NCBI GenBank assembly: GCA_003526065.1
Contig: DQBD01000131.1
Span: 1-13,477, forward strand
Length of the DNA stretch: 13,477 nucleotides
Source of the DNA: Gammaproteobacteria bacterium
Lineage (GTDB): Bacteria > Pseudomonadota > Gammaproteobacteria > Immundisolibacterales > Immundisolibacteraceae
Direction of reading: 5' to 3'
A program made the translations under genes and the position numbers. The notes under the pieces are model-generated. The model worked only from the letters and a program-made list of their open reading frames with translations, was not told the DNA's origin and ran no database searches. This document shows, piece by piece, positions 1-7,214 of the stretch (position 1 is its first letter; each line of letters begins with the position of its first letter).

Positions 1-965
1 TTGTGTTCTTCGATACCGGTAGCCACAGCAAAGACGTTCGCGTCGAAAATGATATCTTCCGGGGGAAATCCCGCCTGTTCGACCAAAATTCGATAACTGC
101 GCTTACAGATATCGATACGGCGTGCCAGGTTATCCGCCTGGCCCTCGGTATCGAAAGCCATTACTACGACCGCGGCCCCGTAGCGCCGACACAATCTCGC
201 CTGCTCGATAAAAGCGGTTTCGCCTTCCTTGAGGCTGATGGAATTAACGACAGGTTTGCCCTGAATACACTTCAAGCCGGCCTCGATGATCTCCCACTTG
301 GAGGAATCCACCATGATTGGAATACGGGAAATATCCGGCTCAGAGGCAACCAGGTTGAGGAATTCCGGCATGGCCGACCCGGCGTCTAGCATGCCTTCGT
401 CCATATTGACATCGAGGATCTGCGCACCGTTTTCGACCTGTTCCCGCGCCACGTCAAGGGCGGTATCGAAATCGCCCTCCAGGATCAGGCGTTTGAATCT
501 CGCCGAACCTGTGACATTACAGCGCTCGCCGACATTGACGAACAAGGACTCCGAGTTGATGGCGAAAGGCTCGAGACCGGAAAGCCGGCATGCCGGCGGA
601 ATATCGGGCACAGCGCGCGGAGCCATGGCAGCGGTGGCAGCGACAATCGCCGAGATGTGCTCGGGTGTGGTGCCACAGCAACCGCCAACAATGTTGACCA
701 GGTGGGCCCTGGCGAACTCGGCAATAATCTCCGCCGTGTCGTCGGGCAACTCATCGTATTCGCCAAACTCGTTGGGCAGGCCCGCGTTGGGATGCGCGCT
801 GACCGGCTGCGCGGGGCTGGGCGGGACGATTGTGCTGGACATGCCTGGTTCTCCCATCCGCCATTGGCTGCATGCATCCACGCAGGCGGCCATCCAGCCA
901 GCCAGGGTTCGCATCAACCCTGCGCGCCAGCCGGACTCTGCGGTGCGGGCCGCATTGCCGCCCAT
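1..965 (-). pseudogene. metH: 5'-truncated methionine synthase (metH) fragment, fused in frame to an unrecognised 5' segment
   Basis: Cobalamin-dependent methionine synthase transfers a methyl group from methyltetrahydrofolate to homocysteine. The minus-strand frame enters MetH similarity at about position 800 ([10 protein letters not shown]) and stays open to the window edge, about 266 codons. It covers the end of the homocysteine domain, with the zinc-ligand pair in [10 protein letters not shown], then the start of the pterin domain ([62 protein letters not shown]). From memory of E. coli MetH, roughly the first 270 residues, including the third zinc cysteine (Cys247), are absent, so activity is unlikely. 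Upstream the same frame continues about 55 codons to an ATG at 965 with GGAGG at 971-975. That segment is rich in Ala, Trp and Arg and I do not recognise it. An inner ATG at 842 has only a weak ribosome site. The metH part is visibly less GC-rich than the nif genes. It may be an island boundary, a decayed copy or a chimeric assembly. Identity is sure, status is not. Confidence 0.85.
903..922. repeat. Small perfect inverted repeat downstream of nifZ
   Basis: CAGGGTT and AACCCTG are separated by six bases, giving a 7-bp stem inside the unrecognised 5' segment of the metH-fused frame, about 100 bases past the nifZ stop. There is no T-tract on either strand, so it is not a convincing intrinsic terminator. 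Confidence 0.35.
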
Positions 966-1018
966 CGGGACCTCCGGCGCAGAGGCGCGGTCGGCCTCGG
1001 GCCGCGCGTGGACACGAT

Positions 1019-1330
1019 TCATCGTCCGTTCTCGTCGGCGGGCGCGAGCTTGGCATCGGCTTCGGGCAACCGGTCCAGCGACACGAGCTCCTTGGCTTTC
1101 ATGCCGACCCGATGACCGGTTTCCAGGAAGTCCACACCGTAGATGTAGAACTGCTGAAGAAAGGTGCCGATGTGGCTGACGTAGCCGAGATCACCCTTGC
1201 GCACCAGGATTTCGCCGATCTCCTTGCCGACGTAGGTGCCGTCGTTGCGGATGGTCTTGCGCGAGCGCACTTTCTCGCCAAAGCGGAAGACGGGTTCGTC
1301 GTCCAGTTCACTGGGTACGCCATCACTCAT
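1019..1330 (-). CDS. nifZ: NifZ, nitrogenase MoFe protein maturation factor
   Basis: NifZ acts in the cytoplasm on the apo-MoFe protein and is known to help form the second P-cluster of each tetramer. The 103-residue product matches the family along its core: [19 protein letters not shown] (residues 14-32), a [16 protein letters not shown] stretch (36-51), [18 protein letters not shown] (55-72) and VGMKAKEL (75-82). Length is usual for the short form. The C-terminal 20 residues are polar and unconserved. The start at 1330 is chosen because GGAGG lies six bases upstream. It follows the LRV gene by 24 bases and is the last recognisable nif gene of the nifB transcript. No nifM follows; the next frame is the metH-fused one. 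Confidence 0.95.
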   Translation of the reverse strand: MSDGVPSELDDEPVFRFGEKVRSRKTIRNDGTYVGKEIGEILVRKGDLGYVSHIGTFLQQFYIYGVDFLETGHRVGMKAKELVSLDRLPEADAKLAPADENGR

Positions 1331-1354
1331 GGGAACCTCCTTCGGGAAGTGTGC

Positions 1355-2152
1355 TCATGAAACACAGCGGGACGGACCCGCTTCATCAAGGGCCGCGTCG
1401 CAGCGCAGCTGCGCCATGCGGCGCACCTCGGCGTCGTCGTCGCTGAGCAGCGCGCCGAGCGCATCGACTGGAATCCGGCGGGCAATTTCGTAGCGGACCC
1501 GCCAATCCGGATCGCTGCGCAGCGCAACCAGCTGGGCCGGGGGCAGGCGCTCGATCGTCACCAGGCGCACGGCCGGATCGGGGTCACGGGCCATGCGCGG
1601 CAGCAGCGTGGAATCGGCCCGATGGGCCACCACCTTGCGCACTTCGGCTTCCGGATCCGCGGCCATCAGGGGCAGCAGGCCCGGCGCCAATCGTTTGGCC
1701 ACGATCTGGCGCACGTAGTAATCGGGGTCATGGATCATCGCGAACAGATCCCCCGCACGGATGCGCGAGGCAACCCGGATGCGAACCTCGCGGTCCGGGT
1801 CGTGGCTGAGCTTGTGCAGCTGGGTGATGGGCAGACGCTGCGCCACGCTCCAGCGCACGGTCTCGTCCGGGTCGCTCAGAAGACGGGCGAGATGGAACAA
1901 GTCCGCATGCCGGGCGGCCACCGCCCGCACCTCGAAATAGGAATGTGTCAGGGCGTCGTTCGCGCATTCCGGATTCAGGGCAAAGAAGCGATCGATGCGG
2001 GGCGCATAGCGATCCTGCATGCACGACCAGCTCGGGCCGCAGCGTTGCGATGCCAGTCGTTCCCGATGAGGACAGGCCGCGCAGTCGATGGGTCGCCCGG
2101 TCCAGTCCAGGGTCTCGGTGATCACGCCTGTGGAGGCTTGCGGCTCAGTCAT
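1355..2152 (-). CDS. LRV (leucine-rich repeat variant) [4Fe-4S] protein
   Basis: This 265-residue protein has a four-cysteine N-terminal module, C24-x2-C27-x10-C38-x5-C44. It is followed by about seven tandem 24-residue repeats, most beginning DPD or DPE then xxVR (for example DPDREVRIRVASRI and DPDYYVRQIVAKRL). That layout is that of the Azotobacter vinelandii LRV protein, whose crystal structure showed a small [4Fe-4S] domain joined to a right-handed helical solenoid. Its biochemical function is not established. The solenoid suggests a protein-binding surface, and the cluster suggests redox or iron sensing, or cluster delivery. The ATG at 2152 overlaps the stop of the upstream TPR gene (ATGACTGA), so translation is probably coupled. 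An open frame extends 67 codons further upstream, but only as a shadow of the TPR gene. Association with nitrogenase maturation is inferred from position between nif genes. Confidence 0.88.
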   Translation of the reverse strand: MTEPQASTGVITETLDWTGRPIDCAACPHRERLASQRCGPSWSCMQDRYAPRIDRFFALNPECANDALTHSYFEVRAVAARHADLFHLARLLSDPDETVRWSVAQRLPITQLHKLSHDPDREVRIRVASRIRAGDLFAMIHDPDYYVRQIVAKRLAPGLLPLMAADPEAEVRKVVAHRADSTLLPRMARDPDPAVRLVTIERLPPAQLVALRSDPDWRVRYEIARRIPVDALGALLSDDDAEVRRMAQLRCDAALDEAGPSRCVS

Positions 2153-2705
2153 CGTCCTCCCTCCCCTGCCGGTCCAGAACCTGGAGCAGGACACGGCCGC
2201 CCAGCCGATCATCGGGATCGAGCTGACCCAGTTTTTCCAGCATCGGCCGCCCAGCTTCGGGCTCGCCGAGGCGCAGATGCAGATAGCCGCAGCCCTTGAG
2301 GCAAAACAGATAGAAACGCGGCAGCGCGGCGGCGTAATCGCCGAACCGCGCATCGCCGGCCTGCACCGATCGCCAGTCCGCAGCCAGGCCCGCCATGGCG
2401 GCGGCCCACGCCAGACAGCGCATGCCGACGGCGAGGCTCTCGCGCAGCCGACCGCCGTAGAAGTGGAAGCGGTAAAAGCCGATCAGTACGGCCGGATGGT
2501 CCGGTGCCAGACGCTGGGCTTCGGCCAGATGGGCCCGACAGGCCGCCTCGTCACTGTAGTCGCGCCCGGCCGCCTCGAGGGCGATGCGCGCACGGTCGGG
2601 CAGTCCGGCGGCGCAGCAGATCACGGCGGTCGGATCGAGCGTGTCCAGCCATGCCCCTGTCGATTCAGAGGCCTCGTGCGCGATGCGCCGGCTGCGGATG
2701 TTCAT
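2145..2705 (-). CDS. nif-associated TPR-like helical protein
   Basis: A 186-residue cytoplasmic-looking protein with no signal peptide or membrane segment. The sequence is almost wholly Ala/Leu/Arg-rich helices with TPR-like spacing: HLAEAQRLAPDHPAVLIGFYRFHFYGGRLRESLAVGMRC, then PRFYLFCLKGCGYLHLRLGE and GRPMLEKLGQLDPDDRLGG (broken up here for reading). The DP/DH turn before each helix is typical of tetratricopeptide repeats. It resembles the partial protein beginning at 13219, sharing the FYRFHFY/RYKFHFY core, so the cluster carries two paralogues. It sits 16 bases after the IscA-type gene and overlaps the LRV gene start by eight bases. The ribosome site is modest (GGCAGG), so translation may depend on upstream ribosomes. 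Function is unknown; a scaffold or chaperone role in nitrogenase assembly is inference from context. Confidence 0.8.
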   Translation of the reverse strand: MNIRSRRIAHEASESTGAWLDTLDPTAVICCAAGLPDRARIALEAAGRDYSDEAACRAHLAEAQRLAPDHPAVLIGFYRFHFYGGRLRESLAVGMRCLAWAAAMAGLAADWRSVQAGDARFGDYAAALPRFYLFCLKGCGYLHLRLGEPEAGRPMLEKLGQLDPDDRLGGRVLLQVLDRQGREDDD

Positions 2706-2721
2706 GGCAATCGCCTGCCGC

Positions 2722-3105
2722 TCAGGCTTCGCCGGACGGCGGAGTGCGCCGCTCGATGGAACTCACCGATACCGTTGCCGGGCCCATGGTGCTGGCACTG
2801 CTGCAGGCACACGGACCTTTGCCGGCAGTCTGGAAAACCAGCCCGCTGGTGGTGGCCGTGTCGACGAAATCCATGGTGGCCCCGTCGAGCAGCTCGGCGC
2901 TCGGAGCCGGCAGGAACAGCCGCAGTCCCCCGTGTTCGAAGACGACTTCGCCGTTCTGCGGCGCCGGCTCGACGCTGAATTCGCTGCTCAGGCCGGAGCA
3001 TCCACCCGGCGTCACCACCAGGCGGAAGCCGCATTGCTCACCACCGCCGAAGCGCACCATGCGCCGGATGAATTTTTCCGCGGCCGGCAGAATGGAAAGT
3101 TCCAT
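2722..3105 (-). CDS. nif-type IscA/HesB A-type iron-sulfur carrier
   Basis: A-type carriers hold [2Fe-2S] or [4Fe-4S] clusters, or iron, and hand them to apoproteins. This is the nif-linked kind (nifIscA). The 127-residue protein shows the family pattern: an N-terminal SILPAAEKFIRRMV helix, GFRLVVTPGGCSGL with Cys36, the DFVDTATTSGLVFQ stretch (79-92) and a terminal C99-A-C101. Those three cysteines correspond to the cluster ligands of IscA. After C101, where IscA normally ends within about ten residues, there is a 26-residue Ser/Thr/Pro-rich tail, and the usual GCGxSF ending is replaced by ACSSAS. It has a good ribosome site (AAGGAG) and lies 14 bases after the ferredoxin stop in the nifB operon. 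The fold is confident; the partner is not known. Confidence 0.9.
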   Translation of the reverse strand: MELSILPAAEKFIRRMVRFGGGEQCGFRLVVTPGGCSGLSSEFSVEPAPQNGEVVFEHGGLRLFLPAPSAELLDGATMDFVDTATTSGLVFQTAGKGPCACSSASTMGPATVSVSSIERRTPPSGEA

Positions 3106-3119
3106 GAGCGGGATCTCCT

Positions 3120-3344
3120 TCAGGCCTGCGGCTGGTAGCGTGGCTGGGCGGGATCGATGATGCAGGTCTTGTCCACGGGGCAGACCGCCTCACATTGCGC
3201 CTCATCGAAATACCCGATGCATTCGGTGCATTTCTTCGGGTTGATGGCGAAGATCCCGTCTTTTTCGTAGATCGCCACATTGGGGCATACGGGTTCGCAG
3301 GCCGAGCAGCCCGTGCATTGGGAACCAACGATTTTGTAGGACAT
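3120..3344 (-). CDS. fdxN: 2[4Fe-4S] ferredoxin, nifB-associated (FdxN type)
   Basis: A 74-residue bacterial ferredoxin with two cluster motifs. The first is C10-x2-C13-x2-C16-x3-C20-P; the second is C39-x2-C42-x8-C51-x3-C55-P, with the eight-residue insertion seen in Allochromatium-type 2[4Fe-4S] ferredoxins. One further cysteine (C61) lies outside the motifs. FdxN proteins next to nifB are known to help electron delivery to NifB during FeMo-co precursor synthesis in Azotobacter. The start at 3344 is chosen because GGAGG lies five bases upstream and the ferredoxin similarity begins at MSYKIV; a 30-codon upstream extension to 3434 would run through the nifB stop and the terminator-like hairpin. 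It lies 86 bases after nifB. Confidence 0.93.
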   Translation of the reverse strand: MSYKIVGSQCTGCSACEPVCPNVAIYEKDGIFAINPKKCTECIGYFDEAQCEAVCPVDKTCIIDPAQPRYQPQA

Positions 3345-3363
3345 GACAACCTCCTGGGGTCTC

Positions 3364-3410
3364 AAAAAAATGGGGGCGGGATACGCCGAGGCTGACCGCC
3401 CCGCCCCCAT
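3364..3410 (-). terminator. Terminator-like hairpin with T-tract between nifB and fdxN
   Basis: On the minus strand an 11-bp perfect stem (ATGGGGGCGGG at 3410-3400, CCCGCCCCCAT at 3380-3370) with a 19-base loop is followed by seven T residues (3370-3364). The T-tract is on the minus side only, so it faces transcription coming from nifB. It lies about 20 bases past the nifB stop and just before the ferredoxin ribosome site. Since fdxN has no recognised promoter of its own, partial termination (attenuation) is the simplest reading; a role as an mRNA end stabiliser is the alternative. Confidence 0.8.
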
Positions 3411-3430
3411 CACGTGTCGACCGCCTCCGA

Positions 3431-5005
3431 TCAAGCGGCGACATACGCTCCCTGGCGAATGGCGGCATCACCCTTGGGTTGATGCACGATGGCGCCGCTC
3501 TCGACTTGTTCGAGATAGTTCTTGAAATAGGCGATCACCGAGCGCTCGATGAACTCCTGGGCATACGCGTCCACAGGCTCGATGCCGGCCTGCTTGAGCG
3601 TGTCCTTGGGACAGCCGCCGATCTTGGCGACGAAGACGGCGTGGCAGTCGTTGATGGCCCGGATGACGGTGTCGAGCGCGTCCTCTTCGCCATAGCCGCC
3701 CTGGCAGTACAGATCGACGCGGCGATGGCCGACGAACTTGGCGCCGTCCACACTGGTTTCGTAGATCTGGAACTCCGATGCGTGGCCGAAGTGCTCGTTG
3801 ATCTTGCCGCCGCCCTTGGTGGCCACGGCGACCAGCATCTTGATGTCGCTGTGCAGCCCGGCCAGCTCGGACAGCTCGTCGCGCTTGGCGGCGACCTGCT
3901 CCTGGCGCTTGCGCTCCACTTCCGCCTGATAGGCCTTGCGGGTGTCGCCGTCGTAGTTCACCTCCATGGCCATGATCTTGTCGGTGGTGAATTCGGCCGA
4001 GCGGTCCTCGCCGAGCAGGCCCACGGCGTCGGCGCGGCACTGGCGGCAGTGACGCATCATGTTCATTTCGCCCGAGCAGGCATCCTGAAGGGCCTTGAGC
4101 TCCTGCGCGGTGGGACCGCGCTGGCCGTTCAGGCCGAATACGGTGCCGTGCTCCGGGGAGGAGATGAGCGGCATGATGTTGTGCAGGAAGGCCCCGCGCG
4201 ACTTCACGGCCCGGTTCACGTCCACCAGATGCTTGTCGTTGATGCCGGGAATCATCACCGAGTTGATCTTGGTGAGGATGCCACGGGCGGTGAGCATCTC
4301 CAGACCCTGGAGCTGGCGATCGGTGAGGATCTGCGCGGCATCACGGCCCTTGTAGCGCTTGTTGTTGTAGTAGATCCACGGATAGATCTCGGCGCCCACA
4401 TCGGCATCGATCATGTTGATGGTGATGGTCACGTGATCGACGTTGAAATTGGCGATGGTGTCGATGTGATCCGGCAAGGCCAGACCATTGGTCGACAGGC
4501 ACAGCTTGATGTCCGGCGCGGTTTTCGCGATGAGCTCGAAGGTCTTGAAGGTCTTCTCGGGATTGGCGAGCGGATCACCGGGGCCGGCGATGCCGAGCAC
4601 CGTCATCTGGGGGATGGTCGAGGCCACCGCCAGTACCTTCTTGGCGGCCTGTTCGGGGGTCAGCTTTTCGCTCACCACGCCGGGGCGGGACTCGTTCGCG
4701 CAGTCGTACTTGCGGTTGCAGTAGTTGCACTGGATGTTGCAGGCCGGGGCCACCGCCACGTGCATGCGCGCGTAGTGATGGTGTGCCTCTTCGCTGTAGC
4801 AGGGATGGTTCTTGACCTTCTCCCAGATCTCCGGTGCCAGATCGCCGGCACCGGCCCCCGAGCCGCAGCTCGACTTGCCGCTGCCGCCCGAGGTGCCGCA
4901 GCCGTTGTGATCCTCTGCAATCTTTGCGGCGATCTCGCTGGCCGAGCCGGCCACCGCAACGCTGATCTGACCCAGCTTGTCATTGATCCCGATTCGTTCT
5001 TGCAT
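3431..5005 (-). CDS. nifB: NifB, radical SAM FeMo-co precursor (NifB-co) synthase
   Basis: NifB fuses two [4Fe-4S] units and inserts carbide to make NifB-co, the 8Fe core of the nitrogenase cofactor. The 524-residue product has the radical SAM motif C89-NIQ-C93-NY-C96, the SAM-binding [13 protein letters not shown] (138-150), and the NifB cysteine pair at 320 and 323 ([15 protein letters not shown]). A C-terminal NifX-like cofactor-binding domain runs from about residue 387, including [15 protein letters not shown]. This is the two-domain proteobacterial form. A Gly/Ser/Cys-rich segment (residues 34-52) precedes the core. The start at 5005 has GGAGG five bases upstream; in-frame ATGs at 5020, 5035 and 5053 lack this. 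It is the first gene of its operon, with sigma-54 and NifA sites upstream, and is followed by an attenuator-like hairpin. Confidence 0.98.
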   Translation of the reverse strand: MQERIGINDKLGQISVAVAGSASEIAAKIAEDHNGCGTSGGSGKSSCGSGAGAGDLAPEIWEKVKNHPCYSEEAHHHYARMHVAVAPACNIQCNYCNRKYDCANESRPGVVSEKLTPEQAAKKVLAVASTIPQMTVLGIAGPGDPLANPEKTFKTFELIAKTAPDIKLCLSTNGLALPDHIDTIANFNVDHVTITINMIDADVGAEIYPWIYYNNKRYKGRDAAQILTDRQLQGLEMLTARGILTKINSVMIPGINDKHLVDVNRAVKSRGAFLHNIMPLISSPEHGTVFGLNGQRGPTAQELKALQDACSGEMNMMRHCRQCRADAVGLLGEDRSAEFTTDKIMAMEVNYDGDTRKAYQAEVERKRQEQVAAKRDELSELAGLHSDIKMLVAVATKGGGKINEHFGHASEFQIYETSVDGAKFVGHRRVDLYCQGGYGEEDALDTVIRAINDCHAVFVAKIGGCPKDTLKQAGIEPVDAYAQEFIERSVIAYFKNYLEQVESGAIVHQPKGDAAIRQGAYVAA

Positions 5006-5071
5006 GACGCCCTCCGGCATGTGTCCTTTTCGCATCGGGACGGCGCGTCCCAACGCTGGCCATCACTTCCC

Positions 5072-5087
5072 AGCAACAGCTATGCCA
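5072..5087 (-). promoter_or_regulatory. Sigma-54 (-24/-12) promoter of nifB
   Basis: The minus strand reads TGGCATAGCTGTTGCT, with GG and GC exactly ten bases apart and TTGC at the -12 element. This matches the sigma-54 pattern TGGCAC-N5-TTGC with one change in the -24 part. Transcription would begin near 5061, about 55 bases before the nifB ATG. Two NifA sites lie at the expected distance upstream. Confidence 0.85.
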
Positions 5088-5138
5088 TTTGCCAACGAAC
5101 TGAAAATGAAGGAGTTTCTTTTGGATCGTCGGCGTGGA

Positions 5139-5154
5139 TGTCGCGCACCCGACA
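5139..5154. promoter_or_regulatory. NifA upstream activator site 1 for nifB
   Basis: TGTCGCGCACCCGACA is a perfect TGT-N10-ACA NifA site centred about 85 bases upstream of the predicted nifB start of transcription. It differs from the nifV-side site at only two of sixteen bases. Confidence 0.82.
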
Positions 5155-5179
5155 TGCCGGAAGCAGGTGGGGAATCAAA

Positions 5180-5195
5180 TGTTCGGTATGCGACA
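5180..5195. promoter_or_regulatory. NifA upstream activator site 2 for nifB
   Basis: TGTTCGGTATGCGACA is a second perfect TGT-N10-ACA, with its centre 41 bp from the first. That is close to four helical turns, so both would lie on the same face of the DNA. It lies in the gap between the nifA stop and nifB. Confidence 0.78.
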
Positions 5196-5200
5196 CGGGG

Positions 5201-5222
5201 CCCGGCGTCGAGGGGCGCCGGG
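5201..5222. terminator. GC-rich hairpin downstream of nifA, possible weak terminator
   Basis: CCCGGCG at 5201-5207 pairs with CGCCGGG at 5216-5222, extendable to nine pairs with one wobble and a four-base loop. It lies about 55 bases past the nifA stop. No T-tract follows on the minus strand, so intrinsic termination is doubtful. The remaining sequence up to the nifA stop is G-rich with no recognised gene. Confidence 0.4.
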
Positions 5223-5278
5223 TGCGTGGACGGGGGATGGGGAGGAATCGGTTCGGGGAGGCGCCGGCGGGCGGGGTG

Positions 5279-6910
<1,632 letters not shown>

Positions 6911-6920
6911 GGGGCATACC

Positions 6921-6962
6921 TTAAGCTCGGTAGCGGCTGATCTTTGCCAGAGTCAATAACAT
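6921..6962 (-). CDS. Possible 13-residue leader peptide upstream of nifA
   Basis: An ATG at 6962 opens a frame encoding [13 protein letters not shown] that stops with TAA ten bases before the nifA ATG. In front of it lies GAAGGAGGTGA, almost the full complement of the 16S rRNA 3' end and far stronger than the nifA site. Spacing to the ATG is rather short. The second codon is TTA, rare in GC-rich genomes. It is out of frame with nifA and nifA itself has an in-frame stop (TGA) just upstream. It may be a leader that loads ribosomes for nifA, or chance. Confidence 0.4.
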   Translation of the reverse strand: MLLTLAKISRYRA

Positions 6963-6975
6963 TCACCTCCTTCCC

Positions 6976-7060
6976 GTCGGGTTTGTCAATGCCTCTGGGC
7001 CGCAAATCGCGCTGACGGCCATGTCGCAAACCCGACATGTTCGGCCGATGTCGGGTTTGC
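6976..7060. repeat. Three copies of a 10-mer (GTCGGGTTTG / CAAACCCGAC) including a 13-bp palindrome, between nifA and nifV
   Basis: The 10-mer lies at 6976-6985, 7027-7036 (inverted) and 7050-7059. The last two belong to a perfect 13-bp inverted repeat, GCAAACCCGACAT (7026-7038) and ATGTCGGGTTTGC (7048-7060), with a nine-base spacer; the arm centres are 22 bp apart, about two helical turns. The left arm lies inside the NifA site at 7022-7037, and the 6976-6985 copy overlaps a TTGACA on the minus strand (6989-6984). An operator for NifA or another regulator is inferred; it probably lies outside both transcripts. Confidence 0.7.
7022..7037. promoter_or_regulatory. NifA upstream activator site for nifV
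   Basis: TGTCGCAAACCCGACA is a perfect TGT-N10-ACA. Its centre is about 150 bases upstream of the predicted nifV transcription start and about 120 bases from the nifA ATG on the other side. It overlaps the left arm of the 13-bp palindrome. Confidence 0.82.
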
Positions 7061-7153
7061 ACCGGCATCCGGCGCCGTCCTCTTCCCGCCCGCTGCACTC
7101 GTTTCCACATAAATTCGCTGACGGATCAGATGGATAGGCGTTTTTTCGGGCTC

Positions 7154-7168
7154 TGGCATCAAAGTTGC
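7154..7168 (+). promoter_or_regulatory. Sigma-54 (-24/-12) promoter of the nifV-cysE-nifW-fixABCX operon
   Basis: TGGCATCAAAGTTGC has GG and GC exactly ten bases apart and a TTGC -12 element, matching sigma-54. Transcription would begin near 7180, about 35 bases before the nifV ATG. The -24 hexamer TGGCAT has the same change from TGGCAC as the nifB promoter. Confidence 0.87.
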
Positions 7169-7214
7169 GCTAGTTCGCACAAGCGAGCCTTTTCGCTGTG
7201 TGAGGACGTGAGCC

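Noticed and set aside
5006..5053. Longer nifB starts at 5053, 5035 and 5020
   Set aside because: They lack a ribosome site as good as the one for 5005, and the extra residues are not part of NifB similarity.
6934..6950. Sigma-54-like element for nifA on the minus strand (TGGCAAAGATCAGC)
   Set aside because: GG and GC are nine bases apart rather than ten, and the TT before GC is missing; sigma-54 does not tolerate the shorter spacing.
6961..6989. Sigma-70 promoter for nifA using TTGACA (6989-6984) and GTGAAT 17 bases on
   Set aside because: The -10 match is only three of six and coincides with the strong ribosome site, so both readings cannot hold. Left open, not annotated.
7094..7109. Near-match NifA site TGC-N10-ACA upstream of nifV
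   Set aside because: One base off the consensus in a conserved position and close to the promoter; too weak to call.
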